Shown: positions 15,724 through 24,426 of the stretch, piece by piece
How positions within the stretch are numbered: position 1 is the first letter of the stretch
Layout of the letters: each line of letters begins with the position of its first letter
DNA from: SLRI01 sp964576715
GTDB taxonomy: Bacteria > Pseudomonadota > Alphaproteobacteria > Geminicoccales > Geminicoccaceae
Assembly: GCA_964576715.1 (NCBI GenBank)
Contig: CAZNWE010000012.1
Coordinates: 1-64,000 of the forward strand
DNA: 64,000 nucleotides
Direction: 5' to 3'
Program-made: the position numbers and the translations under genes
The notes under the pieces: model-generated
Database searches by the model: none
What the model saw: only the letters and a program-made list of their open reading frames with translations
Told to the model about the DNA's origin: nothing

Positions 15724-17811
15724 TCAGCGACGGAACAGCCGGGCGATGAGCTGGCCGAGGCCGCGCCCGCGGCCGTGCCCTGGTGCGAAACCGAAATCGC
15801 GCTCAAGTGCCACGAGGTCGAGCTTGACCGCATCGGCGAAGCGGCCCTTGAGCGCCTGGGCCGGGACCAGCTTCTCGAACCGGGCCGCCTGATGATGATC
15901 GCCGGCGAAGTCGACCACCAGATCGCCGCTGGCCCGATTGATCCGCACCCGCTCGCCGCTCTGCGCCAGGATTTCGGCGAGCTGATCGAGCAGCGGCTTG
16001 TCCTTCAGCCGCTCGATTTCGTCCTGGGCCACAGGCCGGGCCCAGACTGGCGCTTCGCCCAAGGCCTCGGCGAGGATGCCAGCCAGCGTGGTCGAGGAAA
16101 TCTCGAGGAGATCGGGTGGGTGGTGCGGGTCCTGGGCGAGGGCTTCGATCAGCCCGCCGAGCTGCGGCGTGAAGCGGTCGAGATAGGTGCGATAGAGGGC
16201 CGTGCCGATGCCGGACAGAGCTGCCCTGGCCGGGGCCTCGGACATGCCGCGCGGCCGGGCGCCGTCGATGTGGCAAACCACCATTCGCTTGCGGAGGTCG
16301 GGCGTCACCGCGGTGACGTCGCGATTGGTGCTGATCAGGATCGGCGCATAGGCGTTGCTGCTGTCGTGGTCGAACTTGACCAGGTCCGGGACGTACTGGC
16401 TGAAGCGGTCGCGATTGACGTCGTCGACGATCAGCGGGATGGCACCGAGCCGCTCGCGCAGGCCCAAGGCCCGCTGGGTGGTGAAATCCTTGCCGCGGAC
16501 CATCTGCTCGACGCCGAACATCGAGCGGCTGATCACCCGCGAGAACATGGTCTTGCCGCCGTCCGACCGGCCGTAGAGCACGGCGTGCACCGGATAGGCC
16601 AAAGGCGAGCCGTCGTGGCGGAGCGCCGCACCGCGCAGGATCGGTGCCATGGGTGCGGCATAGAGCCAGGCGAGCAGCGCCCAGTAGCTCTGCTGCAGCC
16701 CCGCCGCATCGCCGTAGAACTGGCCGAAGCCGTCAAAGTACGGTGCCAGAAGGTCCGCATCCGCTGCGACCTCGGGCCACGGCACCGGGGCGCCGAGCCG
16801 GTGCCAGGGGCGTCCGTCCAGGGTGACGCTGCCGGCGTCCAGATCGATCCGCGCTTCCGGCACCCGGTCGGTCTTCTCGGTGATCGGCTGCGCCGTGTGC
16901 GCGCGGTGGGCGCGGGCGAAGCCCTTGGCACTGATCACCGTGGCGCCGCTCTTGTTCTTGTCGAGCGTGAGCTGCTGCAGCTCGGCGCCCAGCGCACCGG
17001 CCTCGCGGAGTGCGGCGGCCGAAAGCTCGGGCATGACCGGCGGCCGTGGCGTCTCGACGATGACACCCTTGGCCTCGAGGAAGCGAAAGCAAGGCACCTG
17101 CTCTACCGGCACCGGCCCGTTCGGGACAGCGAGCGCCGACGTCGAGCCCTTGGCCGCAGGCACGACCAGCAGGTCGGCAGCGACCGGGTCGGCCTTCGCA
17201 TCGTTCATCGTGTAGAAATCGAGGAAGTGGCGATAGGCGGCCTCGCCGTCGGCGACGAAGAAGGTCTCGCCCTGCGCGCCCGAGAAGGCCTGCAGGCTGA
17301 GATTGGCGGAACCAGAGATGGCCCGAAAGCGACCCTGCCCGGCCAGGAGATAGAGCTTGGCGTGGGACGGCGCCTCGCGCAGCAGGCGAAAGCGCAGGCT
17401 GCCGTCCTGGACACGCTGCAAGAGATGCGCGCCACGGCTGGACAAGGCCGGTCGCACCGAGCGCTCGATGAACGCCTTCTGGTCGGCGAACGCATCGACG
17501 AAGCGGTAGCCGGCAGCAGTCGTCGCCTGCTCGAGGGCAGCGAGCTCTCGCGACAGCACGCGCTCCGAGCCGAAGGTGATCTCGACATCCTCGAAGAGTG
17601 CGGCAACATCGAGGATCGCCGGCACGCTCGCCGAGAAGGTCAGCGCCTGCAGCCGCTCGAAGCCCTGGAAGAGATCCCGCCACCGCGCCTCACGAACGGT
17701 CTCGACCGCGATGTCGAAGACACGGATCGGCCGGCCCGGCCGGCTCGTCTCCGGATCGGCGGCAGCGGTCTCCGGGTGCTCCGCTCCGAGCCTGTCGAAG
17801 AGATCGTTCAT
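15724..17811 (-). CDS. PLD-type nuclease domain fused to AAA/SF3-like ATPase
   Basis: Protein of 695 residues I cannot match to a named family. The N-terminal 230 residues look like a phospholipase-D-superfamily nuclease: RLQALTFSASVPAILDVA and VEITFGS, then a single catalytic motif HAKLYLL...ISGSANLS (H-x-K followed by G-S-x-N), which would need dimerisation to form an active site. A linker (about 230-390) leads to a P-loop ATPase: Walker A GRSDGGKTMF (about 412-421), Walker B IPLIVDDVN (about 460), sensor-1 ILISTNRD (about 495) and an Arg-finger-like LRKRMVV (about 507). The C-terminus is basic. ATG start at 17809-17811; a longer frame to 17856 has a weak hydrophobic lead. It follows a HEAT-repeat gene by 81 bases. 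A nucleic-acid-processing or defence role is inferred. Confidence 0.75.
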   Translation of the reverse strand: MNDLFDRLGAEHPETAAADPETSRPGRPIRVFDIAVETVREARWRDLFQGFERLQALTFSASVPAILDVAALFEDVEITFGSERVLSRELAALEQATTAAGYRFVDAFADQKAFIERSVRPALSSRGAHLLQRVQDGSLRFRLLREAPSHAKLYLLAGQGRFRAISGSANLSLQAFSGAQGETFFVADGEAAYRHFLDFYTMNDAKADPVAADLLVVPAAKGSTSALAVPNGPVPVEQVPCFRFLEAKGVIVETPRPPVMPELSAAALREAGALGAELQQLTLDKNKSGATVISAKGFARAHRAHTAQPITEKTDRVPEARIDLDAGSVTLDGRPWHRLGAPVPWPEVAADADLLAPYFDGFGQFYGDAAGLQQSYWALLAWLYAAPMAPILRGAALRHDGSPLAYPVHAVLYGRSDGGKTMFSRVISRSMFGVEQMVRGKDFTTQRALGLRERLGAIPLIVDDVNRDRFSQYVPDLVKFDHDSSNAYAPILISTNRDVTAVTPDLRKRMVVCHIDGARPRGMSEAPARAALSGIGTALYRTYLDRFTPQLGGLIEALAQDPHHPPDLLEISSTTLAGILAEALGEAPVWARPVAQDEIERLKDKPLLDQLAEILAQSGERVRINRASGDLVVDFAGDHHQAARFEKLVPAQALKGRFADAVKLDLVALERDFGFAPGHGRGRGLGQLIARLFRR

Positions 17812-17892
17812 CGTCGCCAAACCGCTTATGCCGAGCAAGAGTAGTGCCGAAGGCACAGCCTGTGCAAACGCTCGCTCGCCATCGGTGCCGGG

Positions 17893-18705
17893 CTAGTCAC
17901 TGCGTCCAACGGCCAGGCTCTGGAGCAGCTGGCGGGCACGCGGGTGAGCGATCACCGCCAGGGTGTCCAGCACCAGCTCGGCGAGAGCCGGCCGGGTCCG
18001 GGCAAGCCGCCCGAGGAGAATGACGCAATCCTCGTCGGCAATGGCCGCCACGGCATCGATGACGGCGGCGGACGGGTCCTCACGCAAGAGACGGGTGAGC
18101 GTCGGCAGCGCCTCGCGTCGGCCCATGCGGCCGAGTGCACAGACAGCGGCGTCGCGAACCTCGCCAGCCTCGTCGCGGGCGAGCTCGAGGAGCCGCGGCA
18201 CCATTGCCAGCTGCGGCCCGGCACAGGCACAGGCGGCCGCCCGCAGGCCCGGCGCCGGATCGGCCATGAGCTCGAGCAAAGTCGGCGTCGGCAGACGGGC
18301 ACCGAGCCTGGCCGCGACCGCAACCGCATGGGCGCGGTTGGGGCCCTCGACGACGCGCTCGACGATCATGGCGGTCGCGGCGTGTGCCGCCGCAGCACCG
18401 CCGATCGCGGCCAGCGCCTCCAATGCCGCCCATTGCTCGGCCACCGCACGCTCGCGGCCGAAGCCGATGAAGCGACGACAAAGGTCCGCCAAGGCCGGGA
18501 CGGCCTCCGGCAGCCGGCGCCGTCCGGCCTCGGCGGCGAGTGCCGGGGCTTCCCGCAGACCTGCCGTCGGGATCTGCGCCACCAGCGCCGCATCGTCGAG
18601 GTCGGCAGCATTGAGCGCCGTCGGTGCAGACGCTGCTGCCGACGACAATCCATCGGGGTCCGTGCCGCTCGCCGCAAAAAGATCGAGCTGACGTTCGCGG
18701 ATCAT
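17893..18705 (-). CDS. HEAT-repeat protein with N-terminal clamp-binding-like motif
   Basis: Cytoplasmic alpha-solenoid of 270 residues. From about residue 35 to the end it consists of HEAT-like helical pairs (AVPALADLCRRF, PAPGLRAAACACAGPQLA, EVRDAAVCALGRMGRREALP). The N-terminus MIRERQLDLFAAS contains QLDLF (residues 6-10), an exact match to the bacterial beta-sliding-clamp binding consensus QL[SD]LF. An upstream ATG at 18735 would add ten residues but the shorter form keeps the motif at the terminus. It is the upstream gene of a two-gene unit with the PLD-ATPase. HEAT solenoids usually act as protein or DNA scaffolds; a link to the replication clamp is an inference. Confidence 0.7.
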   Translation of the reverse strand: MIRERQLDLFAASGTDPDGLSSAAASAPTALNAADLDDAALVAQIPTAGLREAPALAAEAGRRRLPEAVPALADLCRRFIGFGRERAVAEQWAALEALAAIGGAAAAHAATAMIVERVVEGPNRAHAVAVAARLGARLPTPTLLELMADPAPGLRAAACACAGPQLAMVPRLLELARDEAGEVRDAAVCALGRMGRREALPTLTRLLREDPSAAVIDAVAAIADEDCVILLGRLARTRPALAELVLDTLAVIAHPRARQLLQSLAVGRSD

Positions 18706-19632
18706 TCCGCAGCACCACTTTCGGGAGACCTTCACCTGCCAGGAACGCCGACCGTCCGATCAGCAGTGCATCCGACGCGATGTTCACTGGCTCGATCGTG
18801 AAAGACTGTCAAAGTCCATGCGTCGTTACAAGCTCTGGAAGCGGCAAGGAACGGCGTCGCGAGGGTCGACACCGCCAATCTGGCGGCTCGATCGAGCCAA
18901 GGATGACGCAGCATCCGGTTGACGGGCGGAAGAGGGAGACGGCGAGGCGATGGGCGCGGTCCCCTGTGCTCGTCGGTCTGGAGTGCGCAAAGGCGCGCAG
19001 ATGCTGGCGACGGCCGGCCGCGTCTTGGCTCGTCTTGTGGTCGCCGACAGTGTCCGTCACAAGATGCCGGGATCAGCTTCATCGCACGAGGTGCGAGGGA
19101 GCCCGTCCCGCCCGGCGGGCTTTCATCCTTTTTGGGGCATACGCTCCTGGCACAGCGGCCCGGGCTCGACGCCGTCCATCGCCGCCCGAGGTGTCGCGGC
19201 GGCGGCTCGGGCGGCGAGCCTTTCTCCGCGGTGCTCAGCCGGGCGACCGAGGCCATCCGCTGCCTCGGCTGGTTGGCGCCAACTGCAGCGCCGCGAAGCC
19301 TGCAGCGCATCGAGCGTCAGCCGGCGTTTCGAGATCGCTCCGGTCGTCCTGGCGGCCGCATCGTCGCCCTCGACCCCCAGCCGGTCAAGGCCCAGGACGA
19401 GCTGGCCCGGCTGGAGGCCGGCAGTCTCGGCACGCCGATGATCGGCCACGCGCGGAAGCGGCAGGTGGACGCGCTGATCCACCAGGCCCGCGGCGAGACC
19501 GAGAGCTTCGCCGACGAGCAGCGTCGGGCCGAGGCCGGCAGGCGGGCCGCCGAGGCCGAGCGGCCGGTGCGCGCTGCTGTCCACCGAGCGCCGTGAAATC
19601 GATCGGACGATCGCTTCGGCATCAATCGAGCC
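18706..19632. other. Gene-poor stretch, possible gene remnants
   Basis: About 930 bases between the HEAT gene and an EamA transporter without a convincing gene. In one plus-strand frame (about 19360-19570) there is a coiled-coil-like piece, QDELARLEAG then HARKRQVDALIHQARGE and RRAEAGRRAAEAER, which looks like the tail of a lost helical protein but has no start or family match. An imperfect hairpin at about 19099-19122 followed by a short T-rich run could be a weak terminator. Confidence 0.35.
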
Positions 19633-20589
19633 TCAGGACGGCGGTGGTGTCGGCTGCCCGGGTGTTTCCGCCGCCTTGCGCAACTGCGCATTGCGATGCA
19701 GGGTGTAGCTGGCCGAGCCGACGATGAGCACGGCCCCCGCCACCGTCGCCCATGACGGCACCTCGCCGTAGAGCCAGAAACCCACGCCGGCCATCATCAA
19801 CAGGCGCAGATAGTTCAGCGGGGCGAGTGCGGCGGCCTCGCCCATGCGCAGGGCCGTCGTGAACAGCCATTGGCCCAGCGCCATGATCACGCTCATCAGG
19901 AGGACGATGCGCAACACCTCGAGGCTCGGCGGAGTCCAGAACCAGACGGCCAAGGGCGCGGTCAGGCCGATCACGACAAGGCCCTGGTAGAACAGCACGG
20001 TGACCGCGCTGTCGTGCATCGAGCCCAGGCGCAGCGAGATCACCGCCGAGGCGCCGAACCCGGCACCGAGCAAGGCCACCAGCATGAACGGCTCGATGCC
20101 GCCGGCGAACGGCTGCAGCATCACCAGCACACCAACGAAGCCGAGGCCGGTTGCCAGCCAGCGCCGCCAGCCGACCGTCTCGCCGAGCAGGAGAGCGGCA
20201 AGTGCGGTGATGAACAGCACCTCGGTCATCTGCATGGCGGTGACGTCGGCGAACGGCACGTGCACCACGGCACTCAGCCCGCAGAGCATCGCACCGACCG
20301 CCGTCAGCCCGCGCAGGGCATGCATCCTGAGCCCCGCCGGATGGCGGATCTGCCGCCGGTTGGCCCAGAAGAACGGTGTCATCAGCAGCATCGTCATGAT
20401 CTGCCGGATGAACACGATGACGACAACGGCGAGCTGCTCCGCCGCCAGCCGCACCAGAACCGCCATCGCGGTGAAGACCATGAAGGCGCCGATGATCAAG
20501 AGCGATGCCAGGAGGTCGCGCGGCAGTCGGCGCATGGCAGCACCGACCTGGGCGAGTTCCGGCAGCAATGGGCGTGGCAAGCGTCGCAC
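19633..20589 (-). CDS. EamA/DMT-superfamily transporter
   Basis: Inner-membrane drug/metabolite transporter with ten predicted helices in two EamA repeats, up to 318 residues. The C-terminal helix pair has the typical ALAPLNYLRLLMMAGVGFWLYGE. Two starts are possible: 20589 or 20535, each opening with MRRLPR; the later one (MRRLPRDLLASLL) is closer to the first helix and fits family length better. The upstream region is interrupted by the assembly gap, so the 5' end deserves caution. The substrate is unknown. Confidence 0.85.
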   Translation of the reverse strand: MRRLPRPLLPELAQVGAAMRRLPRDLLASLLIIGAFMVFTAMAVLVRLAAEQLAVVVIVFIRQIMTMLLMTPFFWANRRQIRHPAGLRMHALRGLTAVGAMLCGLSAVVHVPFADVTAMQMTEVLFITALAALLLGETVGWRRWLATGLGFVGVLVMLQPFAGGIEPFMLVALLGAGFGASAVISLRLGSMHDSAVTVLFYQGLVVIGLTAPLAVWFWTPPSLEVLRIVLLMSVIMALGQWLFTTALRMGEAAALAPLNYLRLLMMAGVGFWLYGEVPSWATVAGAVLIVGSASYTLHRNAQLRKAAETPGQPTPPPS

Positions 20590-20639
20590 CTTATTTCAGC
20601 GACCGCGATTGGCCGCGACCGGCATCGACCGGCATCGAC

Positions 20640-20739
20640 NNNNNNNNNNNNNNNNNNNNNNNNNNNNNNNNNNNNNNNNNNNNNNNNNNNNNNNNNNNNN
20701 NNNNNNNNNNNNNNNNNNNNNNNNNNNNNNNNNNNNNNN
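20640..20739. other. Assembly gap of 100 N
   Basis: Exactly 100 undetermined bases. The 55 bases before it (20585-20639) are identical to the 55 after it (20740-20794), as if two contigs sharing a 55-base end were joined without merging. True missing sequence may be zero or an unresolved number of repeat units. Confidence 0.95.
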
Positions 20740-20770
20740 CGCACCTTATTTCAGCGACCGCGATTGGCCG

Positions 20771-20824
20771 CGACCGGCATCGACCGGCATCGACCGGCAT
20801 CGACCGGCATCGACCGGCATCGAC
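20771..20824. repeat. Tandem 10-base repeat (CGACCGGCAT)
   Basis: Five perfect copies of CGACCGGCAT plus a partial unit follow the gap; two copies precede it. The unit lies in noncoding sequence between the EamA gene and the phosphatase gene. Copy number is unreliable because the assembly broke here. Direct 10-mers without spacers rule out a CRISPR array. Confidence 0.9.
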
Positions 20825-21014
20825 GACGTCTCGCGGCGCATCGCCGTCGAACGATAGACCGGCCCGAGCCTTGCTGCCAACCGGCACGGCGAAGGCTTGC
20901 CGGCAGCACCGACAGAGGCCAATCTCGGCCTTGCCGGGCGCTGCCGACCCGGCCATCGCCGCAGGCGGTCGGGCCCGACGCCGACCACGCTGCGCAAATC
21001 GAGGGAACGCCGTC

Positions 21015-21500
21015 ATGCGCCACGGCCGCATCCTGTTCGTCTGCACCGGCAATATCTGCCGGTCACCCACCGCCGAAGCCGTCTTCCTCGACCGCGCCCG
21101 GCGGCACGGCCTCGATGTCGTGGTCGACAGTGCCGGCACCAGCGCCGAGGAAGCCGGCAACCCGCCGGACGCCCGGGCGATCCGGGCGGCGGCGGCGCGC
21201 GGCTACCGGCTGCCCGAGCGCCGGGCGCGGCGGGTGTGCGCCGCCGACTTCACCGGCTTCGACCGGGTCCTGGCGATGACCAGCACGCACCTGCGCACGT
21301 TGCGCAGCCGTGCGCCGAGCAACACCACCGCCCGCCTCGAGCTCTTCCTGGCCGCGGCACCGGAGGTCGGGGTGATCGACGTGCCGGATCCCTGGTATGG
21401 CGGGCCGGCCGACTACGAACGGGCGCTGGACCTGATCGAGGCCGGGGTGGACGGGCTGGTCCGCGACCTGCTCAGCAGCCCCTCGAGCCGGCTGTCGTGA
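21015..21500 (+). CDS. Low-molecular-weight protein tyrosine phosphatase family
   Basis: Cytoplasmic phosphatase of 161 residues. The phosphate-binding loop VCTGNICRSPTAEA (nucleophile Cys10, Arg16) and the general-acid motif DVPDPWYGG (Asp125) are intact. It overlaps the fructosamine-kinase-like gene by GTGA, so the two are translated together. In other organisms such phosphatases act on ribulosamine-5-phosphates that a fructosamine-3-kinase homologue then helps remove, so protein deglycation is a likely role; tyrosine-phosphate or arginine-phosphate turnover is the alternative. Confidence 0.9.
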   Translation: MRHGRILFVCTGNICRSPTAEAVFLDRARRHGLDVVVDSAGTSAEEAGNPPDARAIRAAAARGYRLPERRARRVCAADFTGFDRVLAMTSTHLRTLRSRAPSNTTARLELFLAAAPEVGVIDVPDPWYGGPADYERALDLIEAGVDGLVRDLLSSPSSRLS

Positions 21501-22360
21501 GCTTGGTTCTCGGCCAGCCCGTCCGGCACCGGGAAGCTCTGCACGGCGGCTGCATCGCCGAGGTCGCGAAACTCGAGCTCGCCGATGGTCGGGTGGTCGT
21601 GGAAAAGCGATGCCGCAGCCGCGGCCAGGACACGCCGGGCGACCTGGCGCTCGAGGGCTGGATGCTGCGCTACCTCGCCGACCACAGTGCGCTGCCGCTG
21701 CCCGAGCTTCTGGAATGCACGGCCGAGCGGCTGATCCTGAGCTACGTGCCGCACGCGCCGGGGGGCCCGTCGCCGGCGGCCGAGGCCGATGCGGCGCAAG
21801 CGCTCGCCGCCCTCCACGCCATCACTGCCGACCGCTTCGGCCTCGAGCGCGACACCCTGATCGGCCCGCTCAGGCAGCCCAATGGCGGGCCGGCCGATCC
21901 GGCCGGCGAACGCTGGGTCCAATTCTTCCGCGAGCACCGTCTGTTGGCGATGAGCCGCGTCGCCCATGCCAGCGGGAGGCTGCCCTTGAGCTTCGTGCCG
22001 CGACTCGAGCGGCTCGCCGCGCGGCTCGAGCAGCTGCTCGACGAGCCGGCCCGGCCGGCCCTGCTGCACGGCGATGTCTGGTCCGGCAATATCTTGTTCG
22101 GCGCCCATCGGGTCGCGGCCTTTCTCGATCCTGCGATCTCTTATGGCCACCCCGAGATCGAGCTCGCCTTCACCACCCTCTTCGGACCCTTCGGCCGGAC
22201 CTTCTACGACGCCTATGCCGAGACCGCGGGGATCGCCCCCGGGTTCTTCACCGATCGCTGCGCCCTCTACAATCTCTACCCGCTACTCGTGCACGTCCGG
22301 CTGTTCGGCGCCGGCTACCTGCCCCCCATCGATCGAACGCTGCGTCGCCACGGCTTGTGA
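21497..22360 (+). CDS. Fructosamine/ribulosamine 3-kinase family protein
   Basis: Cytoplasmic kinase of 287 residues with aminoglycoside-phosphotransferase-like fold. Markers: DTPGDLALEGWMLRYLA after the ATP-binding strand, catalytic loop LLHGDVWSGNILF (Asp and Asn) and the metal-binding LDPAISYGHPEIELAF. It phosphorylates the 3-OH of sugar-amine adducts so they fall off proteins. GTG start overlaps the stop of the LMW phosphatase gene. Bacterial homologues prefer ribulosamines or erythrulosamines. Confidence 0.9.
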   Translation: MSLVLGQPVRHREALHGGCIAEVAKLELADGRVVVEKRCRSRGQDTPGDLALEGWMLRYLADHSALPLPELLECTAERLILSYVPHAPGGPSPAAEADAAQALAALHAITADRFGLERDTLIGPLRQPNGGPADPAGERWVQFFREHRLLAMSRVAHASGRLPLSFVPRLERLAARLEQLLDEPARPALLHGDVWSGNILFGAHRVAAFLDPAISYGHPEIELAFTTLFGPFGRTFYDAYAETAGIAPGFFTDRCALYNLYPLLVHVRLFGAGYLPPIDRTLRRHGL

Positions 22361-22410
22361 TCGACCAGCCACCGACCCTAGAAGCGGTGACGCGCAGTAG
22401 AGGAACGCTC

Positions 22411-23370
22411 ATGTCGAACACCACGCTCACCGACCGGCCGTCGGTCCTCGTCGTCTGGCCGAACCGGCCGCAGGCGATGGCCGAGCTCGATGCCGCCTAC
22501 CACCTCGTGCAGCTGTGGCAGGCGCGCGATCCGGAAGCCACGATCGACGAGGCGGGGCCCGCCGTCCGCGCGATCGTCACGACCGGCGAGCGTGGCGCTA
22601 GCGCCGCGCTGATCGATCGCCTGCCCAGGCTCGAGATCGTCGCCTGCTTCGGCGTCGGCTATGACGGCATCGACGTCGACGCCTGCCGGGCGCGCGGCAT
22701 CCGGGTGACCAACACCCCCGACGTCTTGAGCCGGGATGTCGCCGACATGGGCCTCGGTCTCATCCTCATGACGCTGCGCCGGATGGCCGAAGCCGACCGC
22801 TTCGTCCGCCGCGGCGATTGGCTGGCGGGCACCCACCCGCTCGGCACCTGCCTCGCCGACAAGCGCCTCGGCATCGTCGGGCTGGGGCGGATCGGCCTCG
22901 AGCTGGCCCGGCGCGCCCGCGCCGTCGACATGATCCCTGCCTACCACAATCGCAACCCGCGCGCGGATGTCGACCTTCCATACTTCGCCACACCGCTCGA
23001 GCTCGCCCACTGGGCCGATGTGCTGGTGCTGTGTTGCCCGGGCGGCGCCGCCACCCGGCATCTCGTCGACGCCGAGGTGCTCGACGCCCTGGGCCCGGAG
23101 GGTTGGCTGATCAACATCGCGCGCGGCTCGGTGGTCGACGAGCCGGCCCTGGTAAAGGCGCTCGAGGATGACCGGATCAAGGGTGCCGGGCTCGACGTGT
23201 TCGCCGCTGAGCCGAGGGTGCCGGCCGCGCTCTCGACCATGGAGAACGTCGTCCTCCAGCCGCACAATGCGAGTGCCACGGTGGAGACCCGGGATGCCAT
23301 GGCGGCCCTCGTCGTCGCCAATCTCAGGGCGCACTTCGCCGGCGAGAACCTGGTCACGCCGGTCGCTTGA
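22411..23370 (+). CDS. D-2-hydroxyacid dehydrogenase (glyoxylate/hydroxypyruvate reductase-like)
   Basis: NAD(P)-dependent enzyme of 319 residues reducing 2-oxoacids such as glyoxylate or hydroxypyruvate. It shows the Rossmann motif LGIVGLGRIGLELA (about 152-165) and the catalytic set Arg in NIARGSVVDE, Glu in DVFAAEPRVP and His in LQPHNASAT. The substrate loop reads FGVGYDGIDV. The ATG has AGAGGA nine bases upstream. It follows the kinase gene by 50 bases on the same strand; a functional tie is not evident. Confidence 0.9.
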   Translation: MSNTTLTDRPSVLVVWPNRPQAMAELDAAYHLVQLWQARDPEATIDEAGPAVRAIVTTGERGASAALIDRLPRLEIVACFGVGYDGIDVDACRARGIRVTNTPDVLSRDVADMGLGLILMTLRRMAEADRFVRRGDWLAGTHPLGTCLADKRLGIVGLGRIGLELARRARAVDMIPAYHNRNPRADVDLPYFATPLELAHWADVLVLCCPGGAATRHLVDAEVLDALGPEGWLINIARGSVVDEPALVKALEDDRIKGAGLDVFAAEPRVPAALSTMENVVLQPHNASATVETRDAMAALVVANLRAHFAGENLVTPVA

Positions 23371-23507
23371 GACGGAGCCGAAACCGATGCGATCTGTTAT
23401 TGATCATAGGTGCGCTCGCCTGGGCGGTCGGGCGGCGGCGGGCAGCTGCCATGCGGTTGTCGCAAAGGAGCGTTAGGTTAGCGTTGTTGCGGAAGTGGAG
23501 CTATTCC

Positions 23508-24401
23508 ATGTCAAACGCCGCGGTCTTCTCGGCCGAGCCGCACATCGTCGACCAGCTGATCCTCGAGCGTGCTCCCGGGCTGCTCGCCGACCCGCTGTTG
23601 CGCGGTGTTTTCGCGAAGTTTCTCCTGGGGCCGCTGCGCTATGCGGAAGCCCGGGAGACGGCGGATCGGGTGCGCGATCTGCCCGGTGCGGCGATCATGG
23701 ATCTGGTCGCCGACGAGCTCGCCCTCGACGTCACCGAGACCGGTCGTACCCTGCTGCCGCCGAGCGGCCCGGCGATCCTCGTCGCCAATCACCCGACCGG
23801 CCTCGCCGACGGCATCGCGATCTGGCAGAGCGTCAAGCGACGGCGGCCGGACATGCGCTTTCTCGTCAACCGCGATGCGCTCCGGGCGGCGCCGGGCCTC
23901 ATCGACGTCATGATCCCGATCGAGCTGCAGCAGGCCAAGCGCAACCGCGCCGCCTCGCGTGCCGCCTTTCGGCATCTCGAGGCCGCGATCGAGCAGGGGC
24001 AGCTCTTGGTGATCTTCCCGTCGGGCCGCCTCGCCTACCTCAGCTGGCGCGGCCTCAAGGAGCGGGCCTGGCTGCCGTCGGTGCTGTCGATCGCCAGGCG
24101 GCACCGGCTGCCGCTGGTGCCGCTGCACATCAAGGCGCGCAACTCCCCGACGTTCTACGCCCTGTCGATGCTGGCGCGAGAGTTGCGCGACGTCACGCTG
24201 TTTCGCGAGCTCTTGAACAAGCGGGGCCGGCGCTTCTGCCTGTCCTACGGCCCGCCGCTCGACGCGTCGTCGCTGCCGGTCGAGCCGCGCGAGGCGGTGG
24301 CGGTGCTGCAGCACCAGGTCGAGCGCCTGCTGCCGCTCACGGCGGCCGGCCGCGCCTGGGAGCCCGGCAGCTGGACGATGCGCGAACGCGTGACCAGCTA
24401 A
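23508..24401 (+). CDS. Lysophospholipid acyltransferase (PlsC-like)
   Basis: Membrane-associated acyltransferase of 297 residues of the hemolysin-like LPLAT branch. The acyl-acceptor motif reads ILVANHPTGLADGIAIW, a His and Asp separated by five residues rather than the classical four; later blocks are FLVNRDALR, LLVIFPSGRLAYLSW and LPLVPLHIKARNS. It probably adds an acyl chain to a lysolipid or ornithine lipid. The ATG with GGAG upstream is preferred over upstream in-frame starts that lack support. Confidence 0.8.
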   Translation: MSNAAVFSAEPHIVDQLILERAPGLLADPLLRGVFAKFLLGPLRYAEARETADRVRDLPGAAIMDLVADELALDVTETGRTLLPPSGPAILVANHPTGLADGIAIWQSVKRRRPDMRFLVNRDALRAAPGLIDVMIPIELQQAKRNRAASRAAFRHLEAAIEQGQLLVIFPSGRLAYLSWRGLKERAWLPSVLSIARRHRLPLVPLHIKARNSPTFYALSMLARELRDVTLFRELLNKRGRRFCLSYGPPLDASSLPVEPREAVAVLQHQVERLLPLTAAGRAWEPGSWTMRERVTS

Positions 24402-24426
24402 CGGCACCGGCGTTGCGGCATCGCCT

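Noticed and set aside
19360..19596. Coiled-coil-like frame as a gene
   Set aside because: No start with ribosome site and no matching upstream domain; kept only as a possible remnant.
20771..20824. Tandem repeats as a CRISPR array
   Set aside because: Units are 10 bases and directly adjacent, without spacers.
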